Assembly: GCA_963082875.1 (NCBI GenBank)
Contig: OY720098.1
Span: forward strand, 20,956,001-21,020,000
Source of the DNA: Corella eumyota
Taxonomy: Eukaryota; Chordata; Ascidiacea; Phlebobranchia; Corellidae
Direction of reading: 5' to 3'
Length of the DNA stretch: 64,000 nt
In this document: piece after piece, positions 48,525 through 61,600 of the stretch
Layout of the letters: each line of letters begins with the position of its first letter
Numbering within the stretch: the stretch's first letter is position 1
Translations under genes and position numbers: made by a program
Notes under the pieces: generated by a model
The model's database searches: none
What the model was told of the DNA's origin: nothing
What the model saw: only the letters and a program-made list of their open reading frames with translations

Positions 48525-51500
48525 ATGGTTCGAAGTCAAGAATTTAACAGTGGCCATACTGATAAAATATTTGAAGATTTAAACAGGTTTGTTAACTACA
48601 ACTAGTTTTAATCAATGTAGAATTTAAAATTGTTAAAAAAAACAATCAAAATTGAAAAATAATTTGCCTAAACATAATTTATTGTTTTTTTGTCAGGGAT
48701 AGAAAAGAAGACAAAGTTTATTGTGATGTCATAATCAATGATGGAAAGAAGGAGCATTATGCTCACAAAAACATTCTTGGATTTTTCTGTGTTTTCTTTG
48801 GAACAATGTTCACAACTGAGGTATAATACAACATTTTAAAAACTTCTAATGATAGTTAACTAATATAACATGATAATTAAATGTGTTTTATTAAGAAAAT
48901 ACTTTTGTTAGAAATTATAGTGTCTTTATAATAAATAATTTTCAAGCAAATATATTAGTTTAGTCAACTTGATTTATGCTTTTACAGATGAGAGAGAAAT
49001 ACAATCCCATTGTAAAGATCCAAGGAATAAGCTCGGAAATTATGGAACTTATTTTAGATTATGCCTACACTGCAAAAATCCTGATAACTGAAGAAAATGT
49101 CTTTGAGATTATGGAAGCAGCAGATTATCTACAAATTAACAGTAAGATTGATAATATTATAGTTTTAACCTTAAAATTACAACGTATTATATATTTAGAA
49201 CTTCGCAAGTTTTGTGAAGGATTTCTGCAAACCATTGTTGATGTTGAGAATTGTTTAACCATGCTGGCTTATTCTCAAAGATACAACCTAGAAAACTTAA
49301 AGCAAGGAGCCCAGAAAATGATTGCTGAGAATTTTGAAAAGGTTGCATCAAAGCAAGAATTCATCAAACTTTGTTTCGAGGATTTGCTTTCTATTCTGAA
49401 ACTGAATGAAAAAAAGGCAAGAAAATTATTTTTTTGGTAGATTTTAAAATAGCAAAGTTCAGTTACAAACCTAGCAAATTGATTTTTATATTTAAAATTC
49501 TTAATAATATACACAACTTCAGGTTTCATCTGAGCAGATAGTTTACAATGCGATGATGAATTGGATAAAACATGACAGCAATGAACGACAGAAACATGTC
49601 AACCAATTGTTTCAATCTCTTGATCTTCTTAAATTAGGCAGAGAATTTCTACAACAAGTTGTAATGAAAGAGGTCAGTTCAGTTAAAAATATTTTATTAA
49701 AAGATTTAAAATGTTAATATTCAAATAACACTTGGTACAAACTTGTTTGCAGGATTTGATAATGAAATCTATGGAATGTTCTCATTTACTTCTTTTTGCT
49801 TTGGTTAATTTTGCCCCACCAGAAAAAAAAGGTCAACTAATATTTATTTATAAAACTTTAGTTAAATATTTTTGTGGAGGAATAAAAAATATTAAATCTA
49901 ACTTTATAAGATTTGTGATTTAATTTTAATTATATGTACCATAAACTAGAAAAAAATTTTGTTTTAGTTAAAAAGTAAACCAAACCGTTTAATTATTCTA
50001 CCTAAATGTTTTATTTTTTTTTTTTATTTTTCTTAAATAACATTTTTTTAACATTGAAATTGCAGATCCAGCAAAGTTACTTATTATGGGAGGGGATAGT
50101 TATAAAAAGGAGGCTATTTTGTTTGACACTGTTACCAAACAATGGACTTCAATGCCAGTAAGTTAGTTTTAAATATATTGGATTGTATTTTAATTAAGGA
50201 GTCTAAATGTTTTATAATTTCTTGTGCTAACAGTTGTTGTTTTAAACAGGGGGATTAGTTTAAGTTGTAAATATTTAATAAAATTGCTAATATTTTTTAA
50301 TAGAATTTTTGAAATGTATTTACAGGAATTAAATGAAGAAAGGTGGGGAGCTTCATCTGCTGTTGTCAACAAACAAGTTTTCATCATGGGAGGGGTGTTT
50401 AAATCCTGTGTTGAGAGTTTAAAGTTAGATGAAGTAGATCCACAATGGAAAGTTAAAAGTCCAATGATACAAGATCGGTGGTATGCATCATCAGCTGTTA
50501 TAAATGGTTGGTTTATAAACTTTTACATTTTTAAGAAAAAGAAATAAAACTTGTATTTTAGAAATTTATTTAGTTTTAAAGTGGTATAGATTTTATTAAC
50601 ACATTTAGGGTCTAGAATAAATATTATATTTTAAGGTAAAAAAATAAAATATACTTAAATACTAAATTATGATTTTTTTAACTAAAACATTTTTTGGTTT
50701 TGTAAGGTTTTGTTTTGTAGAGTATTTTAAATCTTAGTAATTATTGTTCTAGATTGTATTTACACAACTGGAGGCCGGGATGAAAATAATCAAATTTTAT
50801 CAAGTGGGGAATTCTTGGATGTTAGGACAAATAGAAGAGGAAATATTCCTGACATGATTGTTCCACGTGAAGACCATGTATTGCTTGCTGTAAAAGGTAA
50901 ACATACAAATTTCATGTAAATTATTTTAATGTTTTTTCGACTGCAAAAATTTAAATTAACGATCAATAAAAAGATGTCAAACGATTTAATTAGATATTTA
51001 ATTTTAATAAGTTTGGTTTACATTTAAAAAAACAGTGCGGTAAACAAATTATACAATAAAAACGGTAAAGACTGCAAATATTTATGTTCAGGTAAATTAT
51101 TTGCAATCGGGGGATGTAATGATAAAGATGAAGGTTTAAGTTCATCAGAATGTTTTGATTTTGATGAACAAAATTGGTCTCTTATTTCTCCAATGAAATA
51201 TGATGTAAGTGATCATGCAGCTGTAGTTTTGGATAATCACATATTAGTTACTGGTGAGTCAAATTTTAAGAAAATTTTTTTGTAATCATCTTTAACTTAA
51301 AATTTTTTTTTTAACAAAATCAATTATTAAATTTAATAGAAATAAAAATAAAAATATTACTTTTTGAAATTTTTTTACCTAAATCAAATTAAATTTGAAA
51401 AATTTTAAACATATTTTTTCTAGGTGGCTGTCAAAATGGCTTTAGTGCAATTTCATCAGTCATCAAATACAACATTATTACTGATACATGGTTAAAAGTT

Positions 51501-51756
51501 ACACCAATGAACAAGGCTCGATGTGATCACTGTGCCTCAGTTGTAGATGGCAAGATTTATGTTGTTGGGGGCTGGGATAAAGAGTAAGTTAAACTAAATA
51601 TTTAGTTTGTAATAATTTAGTAAACTCTGGTTAATTGTTTTATTATTTAGGGGTCTAGTTAATTCCATTGAAGTATTTGATCCCACGAACAACAAGTGGA
51701 CAATCATTGCTGAAACAAGAAGGGAAATAAATGCAGCAACAATGGTTGTTGTTTAA
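48525..51756 (+). CDS. K10: BTB-BACK-Kelch protein
   Basis: Intact twelve-exon member. In BTB, HYAHKN replaces HSAHKN. BACK has KFCEGF and exon 5 starts VSSEQIVYNAMMNW. Loops: DSYKKE (blade 1), GVFKS (blade 2), DRWYAS, GRDENNQI (blade 3), REDH, CNDKDEG and MKYDVSDH (blade 4), CQNGFSA (blade 5), ARCDH, WDKEGLV (blade 6) and REINAA. Intron 4 has a GC donor. The frame through intron 3 is open. Downstream is the second relic-bearing spacer, as after K6. Confidence 0.87.
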
Positions 51757-52139
51757 TGCCAATATTTATATTTGTGATGTCATAATAGTTAATTTATTAT
51801 TTTAATACTTTTTTCAAGTACGCATTTAAAATTATATTTAATTATTTTTATTGATTTTTAAACTAATATAACCTTAAAAATACATAACATGATATCTGTA
51901 TATAATTTTATAGATTTTCTTTTTCATATAATTTAAAAAGTTCGTGTGATTTTGGTTCAAAATTATTACCAATGTTTGTAACTACTTTGTAATTTTTTTA
52001 ATTTAGTCTTTTGAATTTTTGATTTAAATTAAATTTATTTTATTTTGGTAAATTTTATGGTTTTAATTTGTGTTCCTTTCCATGATTCCTTTTAAAAAAT
52101 ATGATGTTTGCAATAATTCATTAAACCCTATCTGCTTAG
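51757..52139. other. Spacer downstream of K10
   Basis: Same diverged spacer type as after K6 and K7, with CATGATATCTGTATATAA near 51888. No gene seen. Confidence 0.65.
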
Positions 52140-52237
52140 TTAATTATATTGAAGAATTCAATCCTGGGAAAAATGAATGGACATTGGGTGCTGGAATAGA
52201 AAGGAATATAAGTGATGCAAAAATGGTGGTTGTTTGA
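52140..52237 (+). pseudogene. Relic of a Kelch last exon, copy 3 of 3
   Basis: Reads YIEEFNPGKNEWTLGAGIERN and ends MVVV and a stop, close to the relics at 27955 and 34112. It has the same intron 11 remnant upstream and the same spacer downstream. Confidence 0.75.
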
Positions 52238-52323
52238 TTATATTGATGTGGTTTATTCAAATCACAAAAACACTCTAAAAGGAATTCGCATTTTTTTTAG
52301 ATTTTTAGTTTACATTGTATTAT

Positions 52324-52546
52324 TTTTATTTACAGTATATTTAATTAACATTAGCCTATATTGTAATTACCACTACACTACTATTGTATATGCAATTAAA
52401 GCTTTTATGAATATAATCGCAGTTACTTAGTTTGTCTTATTTTTATATACAGTATATTTAATTAACATATAGCCTATATTGTAATTTCTATCACTACACT
52501 ACTATTGTATATGCAATTAAAGCTTTTATGAATATAATCGCAGTTA
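52324..52546. repeat. Local tandem duplication of about 110 bp
   Basis: A block starting at TTTACAGTATATTTAATTAA and ending at ATGAATATAATCGCAGTTA occurs twice in direct succession. The corresponding places near 28150 and 34320 have one copy. It is a recent local duplication in non-coding DNA. Confidence 0.8.
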
Positions 52547-52952
52547 ATATTTTGCATTTTTAGTAACGCGGTAACTAATCATTTTCTTTTTTTTTAGATT
52601 ATTAACTAAAAATAAAGTCTTAAATATTGTTAAATAATACCCAAGTTAAAAAAATAAAAACTTGGTTAAAGTATTTAAACATTTTAGTTAAGTTCACAAC
52701 TTTGGATTTATTAAATTAGTTCTATGATTAATTTAAAAAAAATGCTTTAACACATTTTCACTGGTTTTACAACATTTATTTATTTACACTTTTTGGGTGA
52801 AATATTTTTAATCAATATTTAAAATTTATTTTTTTTTTTTAAATTATTATTTGAACTTTATTAATTTTTAATTACTTTTTGTCACATAACATTTATACTT
52901 TTTTTAAATTTTACATGTTAAGTATTTCCACATTATTTTAATCAACCTCCAC

Positions 52953-53167
52953 CTAAACTTTAGTCCTCCCGAAGTAGGAATCAAAGAATTGCTCAACGTT
53001 GTTTCGGTACCACGGCATTTTCTTAAAAACTTTTGCCAATCTAGTCAGCATTGAGGTCATTTCTTCTTTGGGTTCAGGTTCTTGTGGGTAAAAGCCACCC
53101 AACATACAGGTTCCCATGTTTGTGACAACAAACTGGTATGGGTCAGTCACAGGGGGGAATACGAAAC
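52953..53167 (-). pseudogene. Orphan MCO last exon, copy 2 of 2
   Basis: Matches the last exon of MCO copy 2, fully open, with changes such as NNVEQFFDSYFGRTKV at its end and GGFYPQEPE in the middle. No other MCO exon accompanies it. The sequence to its right stays like the relic at 28733 until about 53330, then switches to the K11 upstream spacer. Confidence 0.85.
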
Positions 53168-53600
53168 CTAAGAAATAATTTTAAAGAATAAAACCAAAAC
53201 TTAAAACATGAGTTTGTAGGCTAAACAAGTAGGCTATAGTAAAGTCTTATATTTTAATTTTATAAACTAAAAAAAAGTATTATAAAATCTAAAATATTAA
53301 CTTTAAAAAAAAAAAAAATATCTGTTTAAAAATATTTACACATCAATTTTTTTTTTTAAACACTTCTCTTCAAAAAAAATTACAGAAAAAATAAAAATTT
53401 ATATTTTTTAATAATTATGTTGTTAAATTAATAAATGTAATAAAAAATTTGTATTTATTAAAATTATTTAAATTATAGAGGTAAGCAACGAATAATAAAG
53501 AAAAGTAAACATTATTAATTTAAAATTTATGATGTCTATATGTTTTTTAAAATTCATTTTCCATCGGTGATTCCCCGACTCATAATTTCCCGAATTTTGG
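53168..53600. other. Spacer left of the GC-rich minisatellite
   Basis: AT-rich sequence homologous to the stretch after 28948 and then, from about 53340, to 29470-29737. No gene seen. Confidence 0.6.
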
Positions 53601-54156
53601 GGTCGTACTAAAATACGCCCGGGAGGCCCGGGGGGCCCGGGGTAGGCCCGGGGGGCCCGGGGTAGGCCTGGGGGGCCCGGGGTAGGCCCGGGGTAGGCCC
53701 GGGAGGACCGGGGTGGGCGCGGGAAGCCCGGGGTGAGTCCAAGAGCTTCGGTGGTATTTATTCAAGTCCCATGGTGTTTATATGAGGCTCGGGCTATTAA
53801 TATTAGTCCAGATCGGTTTATACGAGTTTATATGAAGCTCGGGGTGTTTATATGAGGCCCGGGAGTGTTTAAATAAGGCCCGGGGTTTTTTATAAGAGTT
53901 TTTATGAATCCCGGGGTGTTTATATGAGGCCCGGGGTGTTTAAATAAGGCCCGGGGTGTTTTATACGAGTATTTATGAAGCCCGGGGTGTTTATATTAGG
54001 CCCGGGGTGTTTAAATAAGGCCCGGGGTGTTTTATACAAGTTTATATGAGGCCCGGGGTGTTTATATGAGGCCCGGGATGTTTATATGATGCCCGGGGTG
54101 TTTAAATAAGGCCCGGGGTGTTTAAATAAGGCCCGGGGTATTTTATACGAGTTTTT
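53601..54156. repeat. GC-rich minisatellite insertion
   Basis: About 555 bp, strikingly GC-rich for this window. The left 110 bp is built of 11-12-bp units around GGCCCGGGGTA. The rest is built of about 20-bp units of the form GAGGCCCGGGGTGTTTATAT, alternating with AAGGCCCGGGGTGTTTAAAT, plus longer units with TTTTATACGAG. The core CCCGGG is palindromic and GGGG runs are frequent. The homologous spacer at about 29737 joins CCGAATTTTG directly to CAGGTCAGCAAAATAAT, so this block is an insertion. A proline-rich frame on the minus strand (53580-53765) is a by-product of the repeat. Confidence 0.88.
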
Positions 54157-54835
54157 GCAGGGTCTGCAAAATAATTTTTTTGGCAATCGAAATTCATAAT
54201 TTAAACTTTTTTTAAAAAAAAGATAATTTATATAAAGAGTTTATAGACGGGCTAACTGCTAATATGTTTGTTTATTTAAATGTTATTTATATATTTTTTT
54301 AAGAAAGTGTGTAGTTAAAGTTAAGTTGTAATTGTTTTGTTTGTTATTTGGATTATAAGTTAAACTAAAAAGAACTGTTTTTTAATAAAAAGTTAGTTTG
54401 TATTTAATGTTTGTAAATATGAGAATCTGGCACTTTGTTTTTTTATTAAGTTTCAGGCTATTTTTTGTAATATTTTAAAACTTACTGTTTAGTTTAAATA
54501 TATATATTTTTGTATATATCTTTATCCTCGATGTGGAAAAGTTGTATGTGCGACCTAAACATTAAGTAACAAATATTACCCTAACCCAGTCTCGAGTTGA
54601 CTTTGGCAGTTTGGAATTTTATAGATTATAATTGCCTGGTAATTATGCTGCTGATCAAGTGCTGGCTTAGCAGAAGTTTATACTGTTTCTAGCGTCTTAC
54701 TCAAGGGCGCTGCAACATGAGGGCAGTGATATTATTAGGGTTATTTTAATTACATTGTTACTTATATTTTAATTTTTTTGACTCAAAAATAACAACTTAT
54801 TTTTAATGATTTAGTGTATTGTTAATTTGTTGAAA
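54157..54835. other. Spacer upstream of K11
   Basis: Homologous to 29738-30444 upstream of K7, including CCTCGATGTGGAAAAGTTGT and GGGCGCTGCAACATGAG. No gene seen. Just before the ATG, AATGATTTAG is the counterpart of the acceptor-like run seen upstream of other members. Confidence 0.65.
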
Positions 54836-57800
54836 ATGGTGCGAAGTCAAGAATTTAACAGTGGTCATACTGATAAAATATTTGAAGAGTTAAACAGGTT
54901 TGTTAACTACAACTAGTTTTAATCAATGTAGAATTTAAAATTTAAAAAAAAACAATCAAAACCGAAAAATAAGTTGCTTAAAGATAATTTATTGTTTTTT
55001 TATGTCAGGGATAGAAAAGAAGACAAAGTTTATTGTGATGTCATAATCAATGATGGAACAAAGAAGCATTCTGCTCACAAAAACATTCTCGGATTTTTCT
55101 GTGTTTTCTTTGGAACAATGTTTACAACTGAGGTAAAATAAAACATTTTAAAAACTTTCAATGACAAATAGTTTATACAGTAAAGTAGTCAAATGTGTTT
55201 TATTACAAAATAGTTTTATTAGAAAGCATAGTGGCTTTATAAAAAAAAAAGTTTCAAGCAAATATATTAGTTTAGACCACCTGATTTATGCTTTTTCAGA
55301 TGAGAGAGAAATACAATCCCATTGTAAAGATCCAAGGAATAAGCTCGGAAATTATGGAACTTATTTTAGATTATGCCTACACTGCCAAAATCCTGATAAC
55401 TGAAGAAAATGTCTTTGAAATTATGGAAGCAGCAGATTATCTACAGATCAATGGTAAGATTAATATTATAGTTTTAACATTAAATTTACAACATATTATT
55501 TATTTAGAACTTCGCAAGTTTTGTGGAGGATTTCTGCAAACCATGGTTGATGTTGAGAATTGTTTAACCATGCTGGCTCATTCTCAAAGATACAACCTTG
55601 AAAACTTAAAGCAAGGAGCCCAGAAAATGATTGTTGAAAATTTTGAAAAGGTTGCATCAAAGCAAGAATTCATCAAACTTTGTTTCGAGGATTTACTTTC
55701 TATTCTGAAACTGAAAGAAAAAAAGGTAGGAAGGATTTTTTTCTGTTGTTTTTAAAATAAATAAAGTTTTGTAATAAAATTAACAAATTGTTTTTATATT
55801 TTAAATATTTACTAACTTAAGGTTTCATCAGAGAAGGTCATTTACAATGCGATGATAAATTGGATAAAACATGACAGGAATGAACGACAGAAACATGTTA
55901 ACCAGTTGTTTCAATCTCTTGATCTTCTTAAATTTGACAAAAAATTTTTACAACAAGTTATTGTCAAAGAGGTCTTTTGAGTTTTTTAATCATTTTTAAA
56001 ACTAAGTTTATTTGAAATATAAAAAATTTAAATTTTCTAGTATAACTCAATTATGCAATATTTTTTAACCCATGTCACTTTGGTAATTTGTTAAATAAAA
56101 TACAACTTAAATTATTTAAAAAGAATAAAATAATAAAATAATTTTATAATCATCAAATTTACTTAATTAAGTGTGCATTTTACTTTACTTTATTTAATGA
56201 TTTTTAAAACTTTTTCGATTTCAGAGTTTGATAATGGATTCATTGGAATGTTCTAACTTTATAGTTTCTGTGTTGCTTTATTCCGCTCCACAAATTAAAA
56301 TTTTCCCCTCTGATGGTTTAAGTTAGTATAATGTTTTATAATTAAGTTTAACATGCTAAAAAGAAGCTAAATTAACATACTATTTTTTAATTGGTAAGTA
56401 AAATAAATCATTAAGCCTTACTATTATTTAAAAATTAGTTTCAACAAAGTTTCTTGTAATGGGGGGTGAAGGTTTTGAAAAAAGTGTAGCCTTGTTTCAT
56501 TCTGTTACAAAAAAATGGAGTAAAATGCCGGTGAGTTGGTTTTAGATGGCATAATACTAGTGAATAATAATATAAAAAAAATAATTTTTTTACAAAATTT
56601 TTTTACAAAATTTTAATACTATCAAGTGCTTCTATGATGAAGCATTAAATGAAGAAAGGTTCGGATCTTCATCTGCTGTTGTTAACAACCAGGTTTATAT
56701 CATGGGAGGGAATAACAAATCTTCTGTTGAAAGTTTAATGTTTAATGATGTAGTACAACGATGGAAAGTTGAAGGTCCAATGAATCAAACTCGGTTTTGT
56801 GCATCATCAGCTGTTATAAATGGTTCATTTGGTTATAACTTTCTTGTAGTACTTCCTAACTTAATAAAGTTAAATTTTTTTGTTGAACTTAACACCGTAT
56901 TTTTTTAAATTATTTTAGATGGTATTTACACAACAGGAGGCCAAGATGAAAATAATAAAATTTTATCAAGTGGGGAATTCTTGGATGTGAGGACAAATAA
57001 AAGGGGAAATATTCCTGACATGATTGTTCCACGAAAAAGTCATGCACTACTTGCTGCAAGTGGTAATATTGTTTAGGTTTATATATATATACTTTTTGGC
57101 CAGTTATTAAATATTAAGTTGGACTTCGATTGTGCTTATCAAAAATTTAACTAAGTTAGATAAAAATTTGGTTTAAATGTTGTCTTTTTGGTTTTTAGAT
57201 ACAAATTTGGTTTAATATTGTCTTTTAATTAAACAATTAAACAATAATTGTTTGACAAAAAAAAAATTTTCTAACACACTTTTTAACATTTATTGTTTTT
57301 GCAAACCTAAGCAACACCACCGTGTTCACAAAACACTATTTTCAGCTTACTTGAAATGTGTTTAGCTGTTTACAGCATGCTTAAGGGTTCATGCAAAAAT
57401 ATTAACATTTTATTATTGTTATGATAGTTTAGTTGCAATTCAGGTTTTTATTTTTAATCCTATCAATCAATTATAACAACAATTTAGTTTAAATAGAATC
57501 ACAAAAGTTAAATAATAATTGTTTACAGAAATCAGTTAACATTATAAAACACACTAATAAAAAACATTCAAACTAAACACTAAATAATTACACAAAGGTT
57601 GGGCAATCCAAGATGCCAAATTTAATAAGAGATTCAAACAGCAAAACAAGAATTTGTACTGTTGCTGATTTAGTTAAAATAAATCAGTAATTTAAAAATT
57701 ATGTTTTTAATGATATTATAAACCTATGCTTAAAATATTCTATTCTCTTTTGTTAAGGTAAATTATTTGCAATCGGGGGATGGAATAGTAATAATGAAGG

Positions 57801-58316
57801 ATTAAATTCATCAGAATGTTTTGATTTTAGTGAACAAAAGTGGTCTCTTGTTTCTCCAATAAATTATGGGATAAGTTACCATGCAGCTGTAGTTTTGGAT
57901 GATCACATATTTGTAACTGGTAAGTATAATGATTTATATGAAAAATATAAATGATATATGTATACAAAATGATCTATTTTGTTAAGGTGGTATTAATAAT
58001 GGATACCCAAAACTTTCATTAGTGGCCAAATACAACATTTCCACTGATACATGGTCGGATGTTGTTCCTATGAACAATGTGCGTTGGGGTCACTGTGCTT
58101 CAGTTGTAGATGGCAGAATTTATGTTGTTGGTGGAAGGTCCAAGTACATACTTATTTTGTATCTAATAATTTAATAAAATTTTCTGTAATGTATTAATGT
58201 TTAGGTATAGTAAACCAATTGGGTCCATTGAAGTATTTGATTCCACAAACAACAAGTGGACAATTATTGCTGAAACAGGAAAGGAAATATTTGGTGCAAC
58301 ATTAGTAGTTGTGTGA
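54836..58316 (+). CDS. K11: BTB-BACK-Kelch protein, diverged 3' part
   Basis: Twelve exons, all in frame. Exons 1-5 resemble the young copies; exons 6-12 and their introns are clearly older. Exon 5 ends FDKKFLQQVIVKE and exon 6 has MDSLECSNFIVSVL. Exon 8 starts upstream of the usual point: the acceptor at about 56623-56624 adds CFYDEA before LNEERFGSS, the only way to keep frame there. Loops: EGFEKS (blade 1), GNNKS (blade 2), TRFCAS, RKSHA, WNSNNEG and INYGISYH (blade 4), INNGYPKL (blade 5), VRWGH, RSKYSKPI (blade 6) and KEIFGA. Intron 4 has a GT donor. Intron 9 is long (about 690 bp) and unmatched in other copies. The stop is TGA at 58314-58316. Confidence 0.85.
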
Positions 58317-58662
58317 TAAAAACAATTCAATTGTGATAACAAAAATTCTGAATTTTTTAAATATTTTTTAAAAAATATTTTCAGAATGTGAATTTGTAAC
58401 CAAATAAAACACTTCTAATTAAAATAAGCACACTTTAATCGTAGTTAACCTGATATTTTTTTTAATTTCTTGAATTTCTTCTTATATTTATTAAAATTGT
58501 TATGTTACTATTTGAAATTATTTTGTGTTTAATTAAGAATGATATATATGTTTATGTGTTTTATCTGTATCTTTAAAAACATTATATGAGTTTCTTGATG
58601 TAGTTCCACTATTAATTTTGTTTTTAGGTTTGTTTGTTAATGTTGTATAAATTTGTTTAAAA
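58317..58662. other. Spacer K11-K12
   Basis: A 346-bp spacer, shorter and diverged. It still ends with TTTTTAGGTTTGTTTGTTAATG about 40 bases before the ATG, the most conserved part of all spacers. No gene seen. Confidence 0.65.
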
Positions 58663-61600
58663 ATGGTGAGAAGTCAACAATTTCAAAGTGCCCACTTTAA
58701 TGAAATATTTGAAGAGTTAAACAGGTTAGATAATAATATTGTTATATTCTTTGGTATTGTTACTCATTTGAATAAAACTGAGTTATTTGTTTTTAAATTA
58801 TTGTTAATATTTCTAAATATTAATTTTAGGGATAGAAAGGGAGACAAAGATTATTGTGATGTAACAATCAATGATGGAAAGAAGGAGCATTCTGCTCACA
58901 AAAACATTATTGGATTTTTTTCTGTTTTTTTTGCAACCACGTTTACAACTGGGGTAAAAAATGTTGTAGTGTTTCTAATCAAAACTTTATGAGTAAAATA
59001 CAGGATTAAGGTAATGTACTATAAACAAATAGTAATTAAAACATTTTAACTGTCAAACTATACATGCATCACTGTATGAAATAATATTTTCTGGTTAATA
59101 GTACTTGCTTTTGTGTTTTTGTAGTTTAAGGGAATAGACATAACCATTTTAAAAATCCAAGGAATAAGCTCGGAAATTATGGAACTTATTTTAGATTATG
59201 CCTACACTGCAAAAATCCTGATAACCGAGGAAAATGTCTTTGCAATATTGGAAGCTGCTGATTGTCTACAAATTTACAGTAAGATTAATAAAAACGTTTC
59301 CACTTAAATTAGTAATAAATTGAAAGATTTTTTTGTTAAACTCTATATTAATTTTTTAACTATTCTAACACAAATAAAATCACTAAAATTAGTTTAAAAA
59401 AAACTTTTACTTCTTGTAATTTTAGAACTTCAAAGGTTTTGTGGAGAATTTCTGCAAACCATTGTTGATGTTGATAATTGTGTAACCATGCTGGCTTATT
59501 CTCAAAGATACAACCTTGAAAACTTAAAGCAAGGAGTCCTGAAAATATTCGCAGAGAACTTTGAAAGAGTTGCATCAAAGCAAGAATTTATCAAACTTTG
59601 TTTCGAGGATTTGCTTTCTATTCTAAAATTAAAAGAAAAAAAGGTAAAACATTTATTTTTTAGTTTGCAATGTGAAAGTTTTGTAATCAAATTAACAAAT
59701 TGAATTTTATATTTTATTTATTTAATGGTTTCCCTTCAGGTTTCATCTGAGCAAATAGTTTACAATGCGATAGTAAATTGGATAAAACATGACAGCAATG
59801 AACGACAGAAACATGTCAACCAATTGTTTCGATCTCTTGATCTTCTTAAATTAGGCAGAGATTTTTTGCGACAAGTTGTAATAAAAGAGGTTAATACAAA
59901 AGTAAATTTAGACTATGTGCTTAAAAATTGAATATTTAGTAATAAATTATTAATTTTTTTTTTTAACTTCACATGCTGTGTTTTTTAATATATTTTTTGT
60001 ATAAATTTATGCAATTTTAAAAACAAAATTTATTATTAATTTAGGATTTGATTATGAAATCTTTGGATTGTTCTAATTCAATGATCTTTGCTTTGGTCAA
60101 TTTACCTACACAAAAGAGAAAAGGTTAAATTTTATTAAAATAAGCTACCTAAAAATAAAATGGCTAATTTCAGTTATGAATATTAAATAATATTTTGTAT
60201 AAATTATAAATGTTGTTTGATTTGTTTTTAAAAGATTGTTAACTAACTGTAATTTTATGTATCATAGTTGCAGTTTCAACAAAGTTACTTCTAAAGGGAG
60301 GAAGTAATCCAAATCGAAAAAATGTTGTTTTGTTTGACTCTATCACAAAGCAATGGACTCAGATGCCTGTAAGTTGTTTGTCTAAGTAAAATATTAACAA
60401 AGTTATAAAACTATGTTTTTATAAAAATCTTGTTTTTTATTTATTTAACTTAAATAATAATGTTAATTATTCTTCTAGTTTCTGTAATAGCCAGTTCTTC
60501 TAAGAACTTAAACTTTGTTAACATGTTAGCCTATTGTTTAACAAATTATCATTTTATAAAGTTGAGTTTTTAAATAACTCTGACAATTAAAAATATTGTA
60601 ATTAAATTTTTGTCATTTAAGGATCTATTTTGTTTAGCAATATGTTTACAGAAATTAAATGAAGGAAGGTATGGAGCTTCATCTGCTGTTGTCAATAAAC
60701 AAGTTTTTATCATGGGAGGAAAAAATAAATCTTCTGTTGAGAGTTTAAGATCAGATGAAAAAGAACCACAATGGAAAATCCAATCTCTGATGAGTCAAGT
60801 TCGATTCTGTGCATCATCGGCTCTTTTAAATGGTTGGTTAAATAAATATGATTATAAGCATTGTGTGTTTAACTTCTGCTTTTACTTCATAACCTAGTTT
60901 ATTGCACTTGTTTAAATAGAATAGAAGGGGTGTTTTGTGAAACTAAAATGAAAATAAGGCATTAAACAGTTAATGTAACAAATTGAGAAACTCATGCTTT
61001 TATTAACATGACTTGCTTCGCAAGATTGTGTTTTAAGATAACACGGGTACAGCATATCTAAAGGTTAAATATGTTAAATATTTTTTATAGTATAATATGT
61101 TACTGGCAAAAACTTTTTTGTTTAAAAGTCGTCATTTTGTAATAAAGGTTTTATACATTTGATATTGTTTATATTGCATGCTAATTTATTCGATTATGCT
61201 GGGTGCATAAGAAATTTTAATTGTTACTCAAGTCAATATTTGCATTCAAGTAATTTTGATTCAAGTGTAATGTTTTATTGATAGATTGTATTTACACAAC
61301 TGGAGGTAGAAACAAAAAAGATGTAACTTTATCAAGTGGGGAATTCTTGGATGTGAGGACAAATAAAAGAGAAAATATCCCTGACATGATTGTTCCACGC
61401 ATCGGTCATGTATTACTTGCTACAAAATGTAAATAAAAGTGAAACTTAATTTTAATAAAGTCTTGTATTGATATTTTTTGTGCAAAATATAATGGTAGAA
61501 TTAACTTGTTCAGGTAAATTATTTGCAATTGGGGGTTGTAAAGGTGGGATACTAAACTCATCAGAATGCTACAATTTTGATGAGCAAAAGTGGTTTCTTA

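Noticed and set aside
53580-53765. Proline-rich minus-strand frame resembling a collagen or mucin fragment
   Set aside because: It is a translation of the GC-rich minisatellite and has no splice context or start region.
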